23,130 nt of DNA from JAMXLO01 sp036494925 (GCA_036494925.1 DASXNR010000024.1:1-23130); one strand, 5' to 3'. Positions 8,432 to 16,076 are shown, counted from the first letter of the stretch. Translations and numbers: made by a program. The notes: generated by a model from the sequence alone, not told the origin.

Positions 8432-8510
8432 TGCCAACCGGCAATACGCGCTTGTTGAGAAATTAAACGATCGAGGCGCCTGGACCCAACCCCGGGCCTG
8501 AGACAGGACG

Positions 8511-8553
8511 AAGACGCACACTGTTCGTAAGGACAACGAGTGTGCGTCTTTTT
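8511..8553 (+). terminator. Rho-independent terminator after the glycosyltransferase locus
   Basis: A perfect 12-bp stem, AAGACGCACACT (8511-8522) with AGTGTGCGTCTT (8539-8550), closes a 16-nt loop in which GTT/AAC can pair further. The descending arm ends in five T residues on the plus strand (8549-8553). It lies 80 nt past the stop at 8431, so it is well placed to end that transcript. Confidence 0.8.
8533..8550 (+). repeat. 18-nt direct repeat, copy 2 (right edge of polysaccharide locus)
   Basis: ACAACGAGTGTGCGTCTT matches 361-379 except for one missing C. It forms the loop end and descending arm of the terminator hairpin. See copy 1. Confidence 0.45.
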
Positions 8554-8587
8554 CCAGTCTCAGTTCAGGGGTTCACCATCGGCATCA

Positions 8588-8614
8588 TCTGCGTGTTTTG
8601 CGTGATTTGCGGCT
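8588..8614. repeat. Three 9-bp TTTGCGTGN-type tandem units
   Basis: TCTGCGTGT, TTTGCGTGA and TTTGCGGCT stand head to tail just beyond the stop of the dppC-like gene. The pattern resembles short-period intergenic repeats of the CGCAGATTACGCAGAT kind that recur in many bacterial genomes. That comparison is from memory, not a search. Confidence 0.4.
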
Positions 8615-8619
8615 CCCTG

Positions 8620-9462
8620 TCATGTCTCGCCGCGCAGCCGCGGATCGGTCGCGTCGCGCAGTCCGTCGCCGATCATATTGAGCCCAAGTACCAGGACCAG
8701 AATCGCCAAACCCGGCCATACCGAAAGCCATGGCGCATCGAGGATGTTCTCGAACCCCTCGCGCATCATGCCGCCCCAGGTCGCCGTCGGCGGCTTCACG
8801 CCGAGCCCGATGAACGACAGCGACGCCTCGGTGCGCACCGCGGTCGCCATCCACAGCGAACCCATCACCAGCACCTCGCTCAGGATGTTCGGCAGCACGT
8901 GCACGAACACGATGCGCGTATGGGAGAAACCCAGCGCGCGGCCGGCCTCGATGAACGCGCGTTCCTTCAGGCTGAGCACCGGCGCACGCGCGATGCGCGC
9001 GAACGGCGCGATGGCGGTGAGCGCGATGGCAAATACCAGATTGATCAGGTCGGGCCCGAGCAGCGCCACCACGATCAGGCCGAGGATCAGGCTGGGGAAC
9101 GACAGCAGCACGTCCATCGTCTGCATCACGAGCAGGTCGATATGGCCGCCGATGTAGCCGCTGACCATGCCGATCGTCCCGCCGATCATGATGGCGGCGG
9201 CGATCGAGGTCACCGCGACCAGCAGCGAGATGCGCGCGCCCCACAGGATGCGCGAGAATACGTCGCGGCCAAACGAATCGGTGCCGAGCAGGTAGTCGCC
9301 GCCAGGCGGCTGCAGCCGGTCGATGATGTTCTGGTCATTGGGATCGAACGGCGCGACCCAGGGTGCCAGCAAGGCGCCGGCGACGACGATGACGCACAGG
9401 ACGGCGCCGACCGTGGTGGCGGGATAGGTGGCGGCAAACCGCAGCAGCTTCGATAGGCTCAC
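8620..9462 (-). CDS. Peptide-type ABC transporter permease (DppC/OppC family)
   Basis: This inner-membrane permease of 280 residues pairs with the DppB-like protein. The N-terminus has the usual single helix (TVGAVLCVIVVAGALLAPWV), then the family stretch FDPNDQNIIDRLQPPGGDYLLGTDSFGRDVFSRILWGARISL. Several membrane helices follow. The ATPase-contacting EAA loop is EAGRALGFSHTRIVFVHVLP, about residues 167-186. The C-terminal part carries the typical ATWGGMM and WLSVWPGLAILVLVLGLNMI helix. It starts with GTG, and the GTGA overlaps the dppB stop by 4 nt, so translation is coupled. The substrate could be di- or oligopeptides, nickel or glutathione; the family does not separate these. Confidence 0.93.
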   Translation of the reverse strand: MSLSKLLRFAATYPATTVGAVLCVIVVAGALLAPWVAPFDPNDQNIIDRLQPPGGDYLLGTDSFGRDVFSRILWGARISLLVAVTSIAAAIMIGGTIGMVSGYIGGHIDLLVMQTMDVLLSFPSLILGLIVVALLGPDLINLVFAIALTAIAPFARIARAPVLSLKERAFIEAGRALGFSHTRIVFVHVLPNILSEVLVMGSLWMATAVRTEASLSFIGLGVKPPTATWGGMMREGFENILDAPWLSVWPGLAILVLVLGLNMIGDGLRDATDPRLRGET

Positions 9463-10397
9463 TGCTTCACCCTTGGATCGATGATGCCGTAGGTGAGGTC
9501 AGTGATCAGGTTCACCACCACGATCAGGAAGCAGTAGATGACCATCAGCCCTTGCAGCATCGTATAATCACGCTGATTCAGCGCGCCGACGATGATCTTG
9601 CCGAGGCCCGGGCGGTTGAACACGATCTCGGTCAGCACCGAGTTGCCGATCAGGATGCCGATGTACAGACCGACCACTGTCACCACCGGCATCGCGGCAT
9701 TGCGCAGTCCGTGCCGCCAGACCACGCGCCGCCACGGAATGCCCTTCGCGCGGGCGGTGCGGATATAGTCCTCGCCGAGCACCGACAGCATGGCGCTGCG
9801 CGTCACGCGCGTGATGTAGGCCGCCATGACCAGTCCCAGCGTCGCCGCCGGCAGCACCAGTTTGTCGAGCCGGTCGATCGGGTCGCTCAGGTTCGCGCTG
9901 CCGATCACCGGAAACAGCCGCCAGTGCAGCGCGAACACCAGCAGGATGAAGATGCCGGAGACGAACACCGGGAACGACAGCCCGATCAGCGACAGCAGAC
10001 GCGCGGCGTAGTCGATCAGCCGGTTGCGATGCAGCGCCGCCCAGATGCCGACCGGCACGCCGATGACGCAGCCGACAATCAGGGATGCCAGCGTCAGGTC
10101 GAGCGTATGCGGCAGCACGGCAGCGACGTCCGACAGGATCGGACGCCCGGTCACCATCGATCGGCCGAAGTTGCCGGAGAGAGACTGCGTGAGGAAGTCG
10201 ACGTATTGCTGCCAGATCGGCTTGTCGATACCGAGTTTCGCGTGCAGGGCGGCGATGCCCTCGGGGGTCGCCCGGTCACCGAGGATGGCGATCGCGGGAT
10301 CGCCCGGCACGACACGGACGATCAGGAATACGAGGGTAAGGACGGCGAGCAGCGTCGGGATCGCCGCGAGCAGGCGGCGGATTATGTAGAAGATCAC
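9459..10397 (-). CDS. Peptide-type ABC transporter permease (DppB/OppB family)
   Basis: This inner-membrane permease of 312 residues has the DppB hallmarks: an N-terminal helix FYIIRRLLAAIPTLLAVLTL with VFLIVRVVPGDPA, a long periplasmic segment LGDRATPEGIAALHAKLGID, then SLSGNFGRSMVTGRPIL. Five more helices follow. The EAA loop is RAKGIPWRRVVWRHGLRNA, and the family ending is IVFNRPGLGKIIVGALNQRDY followed by a helix and DPRVKQ. The start is GTG at 10397 with only a weak ribosome-binding site. It is separated from the binding-protein gene by 118 nt containing a palindromic element, and from dppC by a 4-nt overlap. Its partner genes give the function: uptake of a peptide-like solute. Confidence 0.94.
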   Translation of the reverse strand: MIFYIIRRLLAAIPTLLAVLTLVFLIVRVVPGDPAIAILGDRATPEGIAALHAKLGIDKPIWQQYVDFLTQSLSGNFGRSMVTGRPILSDVAAVLPHTLDLTLASLIVGCVIGVPVGIWAALHRNRLIDYAARLLSLIGLSFPVFVSGIFILLVFALHWRLFPVIGSANLSDPIDRLDKLVLPAATLGLVMAAYITRVTRSAMLSVLGEDYIRTARAKGIPWRRVVWRHGLRNAAMPVVTVVGLYIGILIGNSVLTEIVFNRPGLGKIIVGALNQRDYTMLQGLMVIYCFLIVVVNLITDLTYGIIDPRVKQ

Positions 10398-10419
10398 GGC
10401 ACCAGGTGGCCCACTACCT

Positions 10420-10501
10420 CGTCATGCCGACGAAGGTCGGCATCCACGGCTTCGGCGGCAGCAATAAAGTCGTGGATGGCGCGCCTGCGCACTCCATGAC
10501 G
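10420..10501. repeat. REP/BIME-like nested palindromic element
   Basis: The 82-bp element begins CGTCATG and ends CATGACG (10420-10426 and 10495-10501). Inside it are a perfect 8-bp hairpin, ATGCCGAC-GAAG-GTCGGCAT (10424-10443), an arm pair CATCCACG/CGTGGATG (10441-10448 and 10471-10478) and a small GCGC...GCGC hairpin. The layout, outer inverted ends with two inner hairpins, resembles intergenic palindromic repeats of alphaproteobacteria. It lies between the stop of dppA and the start of dppB and could act as an RNA stabiliser or partial terminator that sets a high dppA to dppBC ratio. No other copy was seen in the window. Confidence 0.7.
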
Positions 10502-10515
10502 TTGGCGACCCAACA

Positions 10516-12057
10516 TCACTTGAAGTGTGTCGCCTCGGTGATCATCGGGCCGAGCGACATCGAGCCCTCCAGCTTGTAGCCGTAGTCCACGTCGTCGTGC
10601 CGCGCGTACACCTGGAGCGTCTCGAACATCGGCACCGCGCACACCTGCGCCACGATCTTCCTCTGTGCTTCGGCCCACAGCGCGAGCTGTTTTGCCTTGT
10701 CGGTCTCACCGCGCGCCGCGTCGATCTCCTTGTCGGCCACATCGCAGTGGCTGAAATTGGTCACCGCGGTCGGCGTCTTGACGATGCTGCGCGAGTGAAA
10801 GAACTGCGTCAGGTAGATGTCGGCGATCGGGAACCGCGCGGCAGAGTAGTACACGATCGGGCTGAGGTCCTGACGGATCTGCTGGTGATAGGTGGCGTGC
10901 TCGACCACCTGCATGTCGAGATTGATCCCCGCGCGCTTGAGCTGCGCCTGGAACACCTGCGCCGCGGTCAGCATCTCGGGAAGCTGCGACTGAATCATCT
11001 TGATGGTGAGACCATCCGGGTAGCCGGCCTCCTTCAGCAGCGCCTTCGCCTTCTCGACGTTGTTCGGCAGCAGGTTGGTATCGGTGGTGAAGCCGAGATA
11101 GCCGCGCGGAATCACGCCCTGGCCCTCGCGACTGACATCGGCGCCGCGCCAGCGCACGATTTCCGGCCGATTGATCGCATAGGCGATCGCCTGGCGAACG
11201 CGGATATCGTCGAGCGGCTTGATCGTGACGTTGAGGTGCAGCTCCGCCAGCTCGGCCGGCGCGAACACATCGACGATGGTGTGCGGCTGCGCCCTGGTGC
11301 GATTGACCCAGGCCTGGTCGGCGCGGCCATAGTTCACGTCGAGCTCGCCGTTCTGGAACGCGAGATCGCGCGAGGCGTCGGACGGAATGAAGCGGTAGCT
11401 GATCTTCTTGATCTTCGGCGCACCGCGGAAATACGCGTCGTTCGCCACCAGTTCGAGCGACTGGTTCGGCGTGACGGATGCGAAGGCGAACGGCCCGGTG
11501 CCGACCGGGTTGCGCTTGAAGTCGTCGCCGCGCTGTTCCACCGCCTTCTTGGATACGATGAAGCCCTGCGCGTAGTTGGTCAGGATGCCGAGGACACTCG
11601 GCACGTTGTCCTTCAGGATCAGGCGCACCGTATAAGGGTCCACCGTCTCGATGGTCTGGAACGGCCGCAGCTCGGAAGCGAACGCCGAGGTCTTGGCATC
11701 GCCGGCCTTCTTCAGGCTGAACACCACGTCATCGGCGGTGAGTTCGCCGAAGCCGCCGTGGAACTGCACGCCGTGGCGCAGGTGGAAGGTCCAGGCCTTG
11801 CCGTCCTCGGTGGCTTCCCACGACTCGGCGAGATCAGGTTCCAGCGTGGCAGGATCAGCGCTGCCGGGCGCGAACCGCACCAAACCGTTGAACATCATGG
11901 CGGCGGGGACGCGGTCGATGGTGGAGACGGCGAAGTGCGGATCGAGCTGGCCGATGTCCTGCGCCGACATGCCGAAGTTCAGCGTGGTCTTCGGCTGCGC
12001 CATGGCGGGCGCGGCGAAGGCGACAGCGGAGGCCAGAAGGGCTGCCCGGATCAGCAT
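10516..12057 (-). CDS. Periplasmic solute-binding protein, family 5 (DppA/OppA type)
   Basis: This 513-residue substrate-binding lipid-free periplasmic protein has a Sec signal peptide (MLIRAALLASAVAFAAPAMA, cleavage predicted before Gln21). The mature protein shows the family-5 landmarks: FGMSAQDIGQLDPHFA, LEPDLAESWEATEDGKAWTFHLRHGVQFH (the signature region, about 93-121), LTADDVVFSLKK, NPVGTGPFAF, AFQNGELDV and VRQAIAYAINRPEIV (about 286-300). The length is normal for the family. The start ATG has GGGGAG 8 nt upstream. It is the most promoter-proximal partner of the permeases, downstream of the ATPase gene, and delivers substrate to them. The ligand cannot be assigned. Related proteins bind peptides, opines, glutathione or nickel. 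Confidence 0.93.
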   Translation of the reverse strand: MLIRAALLASAVAFAAPAMAQPKTTLNFGMSAQDIGQLDPHFAVSTIDRVPAAMMFNGLVRFAPGSADPATLEPDLAESWEATEDGKAWTFHLRHGVQFHGGFGELTADDVVFSLKKAGDAKTSAFASELRPFQTIETVDPYTVRLILKDNVPSVLGILTNYAQGFIVSKKAVEQRGDDFKRNPVGTGPFAFASVTPNQSLELVANDAYFRGAPKIKKISYRFIPSDASRDLAFQNGELDVNYGRADQAWVNRTRAQPHTIVDVFAPAELAELHLNVTIKPLDDIRVRQAIAYAINRPEIVRWRGADVSREGQGVIPRGYLGFTTDTNLLPNNVEKAKALLKEAGYPDGLTIKMIQSQLPEMLTAAQVFQAQLKRAGINLDMQVVEHATYHQQIRQDLSPIVYYSAARFPIADIYLTQFFHSRSIVKTPTAVTNFSHCDVADKEIDAARGETDKAKQLALWAEAQRKIVAQVCAVPMFETLQVYARHDDVDYGYKLEGSMSLGPMITEATHFK

Positions 12058-12112
12058 GTGAAGTCTCCCCGTGTGTTGGGCGGAGAGTTAGCAGCTAGAC
12101 TGGACGCGTGCC

Positions 12113-12133
12113 ACTGGTCGGCCGCCGACCGGT
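12113..12133. other. Short hairpin between dppD and dppA
   Basis: ACTGGTCGG-CCG-CCGACCGGT can form a 9-bp stem with one wobble pair and a 3-nt loop. It has no T-run on either strand, so it is not a convincing terminator. It may be a processing or stabilising structure in the dppD-dppA transcript. Confidence 0.35.
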
Positions 12134-12227
12134 TAACGCGGCGGACCGATGGGTTTCGCTTCCGCTCTACCCATCCTACCCAGCTACATTCGGCCAAGGT
12201 CGTTGCCCGATTTTCGCAGTTTCACAC

Positions 12228-13202
12228 TCAAGCCGCGGCTGTCGCCACGTGGCAGCGCGCCAGATGCCCATCGGCGAAAGGTGCCAGCACCTGCGGCTGC
12301 TCGCACCCGTCCCGCGCCAGCGGACACCGCGGCTCAAACCGGCAACCGGCGGGCATCGCATCCAGCGGGGGCACCCGTCCGGGGATCGCGGCAAGCTCCT
12401 GCGCATCACGATCCATGCGCGGAATCGCGGCGAACAGCGCGCGCGTATAGGGGTGCGCCGGTCGGGCGAAGATCGCCGCCACCGTCGCCTGCTCGACGAT
12501 CTGACCGGCATACATCACCGCCACCCGGTCGGCGATCTGCGCCACCACGCCGAGGTTGTGGGTGATGAACAGCATCGCCATGCCGTGCCGCTCCTTGAGG
12601 TCCGCCAGCAGCCCGAGTACCTGCGCCTGGATCGTCACGTCGAGCGCGGTGGTCGGCTCATCGGCCAGCAGCACCGCCGGTTCGCAGGCCAGCGCCATCG
12701 CGATCATCACCCGCTGGCGCATGCCACCGGAAAACTGGTGCGGATACTCGTGAAACCGCTGCGCCGCCGACGGGATTTTCACCTCGTCCAGTACCGCAAG
12801 CGCCTTCGCTTCCGCGTCCCGCCGCGACAGGCCCTGGTGCACCGACAGCGCCTCGGCCACCTGCGCTCCTATCGTCATCACCGGATTCAGGCTGGTCATC
12901 GGCTCCTGGAAGATCATCGCCATCCGTGCCCCGCGCAGCTTCTCCAGCACGGGTTCGGGCAGACCCACCAGTTCGCGCCCCTCCAGCACGATCCGCCCAC
13001 CGCCGATCCGTCCCTGCGGTGCGGGCACCAGGCCCATCACCGACAGCGCGGTCACCGACTTGCCGCAGCCGGACTCTCCCACCAGTGCCAGCGTCTCGCG
13101 CGATGCCAGCGTGAACGACACATCGTCCACCGCAGCGCGCCAAACACCGCCGATGCGGAACTCGGTGCGCAGGTGTTCGACGTCCAGGACGTTATCTTGC
13201 AC
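12228..13202 (-). CDS. Peptide-type ABC transporter ATP-binding protein (DppD/OppD family)
   Basis: This cytoplasmic ATPase of 324 residues energises the importer. All nucleotide-binding elements are present: Walker A GESGCGKS (42-49), Q-loop FQEPMTSLNP (Gln99), signature FSGGMRQR (157-164, with Met in place of the usual Gln), Walker B LLADEP (178-183) and switch His215 in ITHNLG. The C-terminal oligopeptide-transporter extension has the cysteine cluster CRFEPRCPLARDGC with a later CH. It starts with GTG and has no good ribosome-binding site. It precedes the binding protein and permeases on the same strand. DppF, the usual second ATPase, is absent from the window. The protein may act as a homodimer or pair with a subunit encoded elsewhere. 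Confidence 0.94.
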   Translation of the reverse strand: MQDNVLDVEHLRTEFRIGGVWRAAVDDVSFTLASRETLALVGESGCGKSVTALSVMGLVPAPQGRIGGGRIVLEGRELVGLPEPVLEKLRGARMAMIFQEPMTSLNPVMTIGAQVAEALSVHQGLSRRDAEAKALAVLDEVKIPSAAQRFHEYPHQFSGGMRQRVMIAMALACEPAVLLADEPTTALDVTIQAQVLGLLADLKERHGMAMLFITHNLGVVAQIADRVAVMYAGQIVEQATVAAIFARPAHPYTRALFAAIPRMDRDAQELAAIPGRVPPLDAMPAGCRFEPRCPLARDGCEQPQVLAPFADGHLARCHVATAAA

Positions 13203-13223
13203 TTGATCGGCGTGACGCTTCGG

Positions 13224-13591
13224 TCATCTCCCTGCTACGGAGCCCAGACTATCGGCACGGCACGCATCCAATGCTTGCACATCGTTTGCAATCGACCTGG
13301 CTTCGAACGTCGGTGGCAGTGGTGTGTACCCCACAAGCCCGGGATGGCAGCCGCTCCGCCTGCTTTCATCGCCTTGCGAAATCCATCGCCGATGCGTGAG
13401 CGGCCATCCGCCGCCGCGCCACCGATAATCAGGCGGCAAACGCATCCCGGCGCAAATTGCGCCAATGCGAAGCCGATCCGACCGCCCATCGAATACCCCC
13501 AGTAGTCAGCCCGCTGGATCTGCAGGTGCTGCAGCACAGTCACGATGTCAGTCTGACCGCGCTGCCGCAAACCTGCCAGCAGCCGGGGCAA
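13224..13591 (-). pseudogene. Alpha/beta-hydrolase remnant (truncated and frameshifted)
   Basis: The first frame reads DIVTVLQHLQIQRADYWGYS and on through MGGRIGFALAQFAPG to LIIGGAAADGRSRIGDGFRKAM. GYSMGG is the nucleophile elbow of an alpha/beta-hydrolase. The frame is lost near 13335, and the neighbouring frame continues VGYTPLPPTFEARSIANDVQ and ALDACRADSLG, the expected following segment, before a stop at 13224. About 80 N-terminal residues (oxyanion and first strands) and the C-terminal part with the catalytic Asp and His are missing. Recognisable homology begins at about 13549; the upstream codons up to 13591 look unrelated. This cannot be an active enzyme. A sequencing error would explain the shift but not the two truncations. 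Confidence 0.75.
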
Positions 13592-13609
13592 GCGTCGGTG
13601 GAACTGGCG

Positions 13610-13973
13610 TCAGCCCGCCCACATCTGGGCAACGTTCGGGTAAGCTCGGATCGCGGCGTCGGCGGTTGTCAGAGTGAAGGTCTGGCGCCTCGCCTGGGCG
13701 ACCAGCATGCGGTCGAACGGGTCGTTGTGCTGCCACGCCAGCCCGCCCGCGTTCTCCGCGTCGATCGGGAGGATGGGCAGCTCGTGGAGCCCTTGGCACC
13801 GATCGCAGCGACAGCCGAGCCACGAAAGTCAAGCTGGCGATCTCCCAGATTGATGCCGCACTGACAAAGATCTGGTTGGCGGGGTCAGCGATGAGGGCGC
13901 GTGTGTCGGCGTTCAGTGCCTTGTCCTGCTTGTCCCACCATAGGAAGAGATGGGTGTCGAGCAGCCGGTTTAC
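13610..13973 (-). pseudogene. VapC-like PIN-domain toxin, frameshifted
   Basis: PIN-domain ribonuclease remnant. The 5' part reads RLLDTHLFLWW, the first acidic motif, then ALIADPANQIFVSAASIWEI. The frame then shifts in the middle, and the rest, HELPILPIDAENAGGLAWQH followed by NDPFDRMLVAQARRQTFTL and TTADAAIRAYPNVAQMWAG, is intact in another frame to the stop at 13610. Both acidic pairs (LLDTH and PFDRM/TTAD) are thus recognisable. About 15 residues between WEI and HELPI are also missing compared with the family. The expected start codon position holds GTA (13971-13973), as if a GTG overlapping the antitoxin stop had mutated. The gene is non-functional as it stands. Confidence 0.8.
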
Positions 13974-14118
13974 GCGTCCTCGCCACCCAACAGGACCTCT
14001 ATGGCCCGATCAGTCGCATCGATGTCTTGGCGATGACGATCTCCTCGCCGGCCGCGGCACGATCGACCAGTCCGGAGAGGTGGGTCTTGGCTTCGTACAG
14101 TGTGACGAAGGGGGACAT
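13970..14118 (-). pseudogene. Phd/YefM-type antitoxin remnant partnering the PIN toxin
   Basis: The ORF begins MSPFVTLYEAKTHLSGLVDR and continues AAAGEEIVIAK, the DNA-binding N-terminus of Phd/YefM antitoxins, with a good AGGGAG ribosome-binding site 7 nt before the ATG. After IAK the frame runs into a stop 10 codons later, while a neighbouring frame continues IDATDRAIEVLLGGEDA to a TAA at 13970 that overlaps the toxin's former start. At 149 nt it is shorter than the usual roughly 80 codons and not a multiple of three. An internal deletion with frameshift is the simplest reading. The N-terminal DNA-binding fragment (about 38 residues) could still be made. Confidence 0.8.
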
Positions 14119-14251
14119 AAGTCAGCTCCCTGGCCAGCCCGACCGGTTGAGGGCGGCCGGCAGGTCGGTCAATGTGGTCAAGCTGGGAGCGTTCCCTTGC
14201 CAGCCTACACCGGCAGGTCCAAAGGGGCAGCCACAACCGCAAGGTCCCGCG

Positions 14252-15634
14252 ATGCCGGATAACGTCGATACCGTGGTCGCCGCCGCCCGCGACTTCCTGG
14301 GCGAGCGCATCACCACCAACGCCACACTTCGCGAACACCACTCGCACGGTCAGGACACCCAGCCGCCAGTGCTGCCCGACGCCGTCGCGTTCATCGAGAC
14401 CTCCGATGAAGCCGCACGCCTGCTCACTTTGTGCAATAGCGCGCATGTGCCGGTGGTGGCGTGGGGCGCCGGCACGTCGCTGGAGGGCCATGTGACACCC
14501 GTGCGCGGCGGCATCACACTCGATCTGTCGCGCATGACGCGCATCATCACTGTCAGCCAGCCCGACATGGACTGCCGCATCGAGGCCGGCGTCACGCGTG
14601 ACCAGCTCAATGAGCACTTGCGTGACCAGGGGCTGTTCTTCCCGGTGGATCCCGGCACCGCGCTGTGCACCATCGGTGGGATGTGCGCGACGCGCGCCTC
14701 GGGCACCAATGCGGTGCGCTACGGCACAATCCGCGAGAACGTGCTGGGGCTGACGGTGGCGCTGGCCGACGGGCGGCTGATCCGCACCGGCGGGCGTGTG
14801 CGCAAGTCGGCCGCCGGCTACGACCTGACGCGGCTGTTCATCGGCTCGGAGGGCACGCTGGGCGTCATCACCGAGGTGCAGTTGCGGCTGCACGGCATCC
14901 CCGAGGCGATGTCGTCCGCCACCTGCCAGTTCGCGACGCTGCGCGGGGCGGTGGAGACAGTGATCGCGATCCTGCAAATGGGCATCCCGGTCGCGCGCAT
15001 GGAGTTGCTGGACGAGGTGCAGATGGCAGCGTGCATCGCGTATTCGAAGCTGCAAGGGCTGCAGCAGCTGCCCAGCCTGTTCTTCGAGTTCCACGGCAGC
15101 ACCGCGGCGGTGGCGGAGCAGGCGCAGCAGGCGGAAGAGATCGCCGCCGGTTACGAGGGGCAGGGGTTCCATTGGGCCACCGATGCCGCCGAACGCGGCA
15201 AGTTGTGGAAGGCGCGGCACGACGCGCTGTGGGCGTGCCTGGCGCTGAAGCCGGGGCACCAGGGGATCGCCACCGACGCGATCGTGCCGATCTCGCGATT
15301 GGATGAGGCGATCCTCGGCGCCAAGGAGGACATCGCCGCGTCGGGTCTGACCGCGCCGATCGTCGGCCATGTCGGCGACGGCAACTTCCATACGGTGATC
15401 CTGGTGCCGCCGGAACCGGATGGGTTGCGGCGCGCGTGGGACCTCGACAAGAAGATCGTTGCGCGTGCGCTGGCGCTGGGCGGCTCGTGCAGCGGTGAGC
15501 ACGGCGTGGGGATCGGCAAGCGCGAGTTCCTCGAACAGGAGCACGGTGCCGAGGCGCTGTCGGTGATGCGGTCGGTGAAGCAGGCGCTGGATCCACGGGG
15601 GATTCTGAACCCGGGGAAGATCTTCCTGAACTGA
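14252..15634 (+). CDS. FAD-binding 2-hydroxyacid dehydrogenase (GlcD / D-lactate dehydrogenase type)
   Basis: This flavoprotein of 460 residues belongs to the vanillyl-alcohol-oxidase fold group and oxidises a D-2-hydroxyacid such as D-lactate or glycolate to the 2-oxoacid, passing electrons to a cytochrome or quinone. The FAD-binding domain has VVAWGAGTSLEGHVTPVRGG (68-87), DPGTALCTIGGMCATRASGT (137-156), and the pyrophosphate-binding YDLTRLFIGSEGTLGVITEV (193-212). The C-terminal cap domain has GHVGDGNFH (375-383) and GEHGVGIGK (418-426), the metal/substrate His motifs. The ATG at 14252 is preceded by AAGG 7 nt upstream. It stands alone, with no glcE/glcF partner, which favours the single-subunit DLD type. 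The substrate cannot be fixed from sequence. Confidence 0.93.
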   Translation: MPDNVDTVVAAARDFLGERITTNATLREHHSHGQDTQPPVLPDAVAFIETSDEAARLLTLCNSAHVPVVAWGAGTSLEGHVTPVRGGITLDLSRMTRIITVSQPDMDCRIEAGVTRDQLNEHLRDQGLFFPVDPGTALCTIGGMCATRASGTNAVRYGTIRENVLGLTVALADGRLIRTGGRVRKSAAGYDLTRLFIGSEGTLGVITEVQLRLHGIPEAMSSATCQFATLRGAVETVIAILQMGIPVARMELLDEVQMAACIAYSKLQGLQQLPSLFFEFHGSTAAVAEQAQQAEEIAAGYEGQGFHWATDAAERGKLWKARHDALWACLALKPGHQGIATDAIVPISRLDEAILGAKEDIAASGLTAPIVGHVGDGNFHTVILVPPEPDGLRRAWDLDKKIVARALALGGSCSGEHGVGIGKREFLEQEHGAEALSVMRSVKQALDPRGILNPGKIFLN

Positions 15635-16076
15635 GCCCGAACGCCGATCGCTTCTTCTTGAGATCACGATTCCGCCAGCCCCTCAAGGCAGTGGAGTATG
15701 CGAGCTCTGCCGGAGGCGTGAGGCGGTTCGGCGACCTCGCAACCGGGGCGTAACCGCGCGCGTGATCTGCGCATTGATCGCTACCGCTGATTTGTGACTC
15801 TCGGATCCGATACTCGTAAAGGGTAGTAAACCGCTCTCGATTCCTTGAGGTATTGGTGAGAATTCCAGTAAAGAAACGCACTAGTACCGGTGATTTATTT
15901 ATTTTACATCGCAATGAGTCGAGAATTTTTACATGCGCCAAAAGCCGTTGCCTTTGGCAGTCAGTTACTCGCGTAAAATCAATCGCTTAGTCCGCTGGCA
16001 TCCGATTTGCGTCAATCTCGTGAAACTGCCGGTGGGGCCGGGAAACGCCGACCACAGCAACCGCGAGGAGACCATC
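15635..16076. other. 442-nt intergenic region with AT-rich core upstream of the PEP-CTERM gene
   Basis: No convincing gene is visible. From about 15855 to 15980 the sequence is strikingly AT-rich for this window (for example GATTTATTTATTTTACA and GAATTTTTACAT), which fits a promoter/leader for the gene at 16077. A weak 6-bp hairpin, GCCAAA/TTTGGC, lies at 15937-15958. I could not identify an unambiguous -35/-10 pair. The gene's own ribosome-binding site, GAGGAG at 16065-16070, closes the region. Confidence 0.5.

Noticed and set aside
10525..12450. 641-codon plus-strand open frame opposite the dppA-like gene
   Set aside because: It is antisense to a clear binding protein, with His/Arg/Asp-rich low-information composition and no family motif. 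Long antisense frames are expected at this GC content.
13970..15667. 565-codon minus-strand frame opposite the FAD dehydrogenase
   Set aside because: It has no recognisable motif, while the plus strand has every family signature. It also runs across the antitoxin remnant in the wrong frame.
15845..15874. TTGAGG...TAAAGA as a sigma-70 promoter for the PEP-CTERM gene
   Set aside because: The match to consensus is poor and the spacing is 18 nt. Several equally weak candidates exist in the AT-rich stretch.
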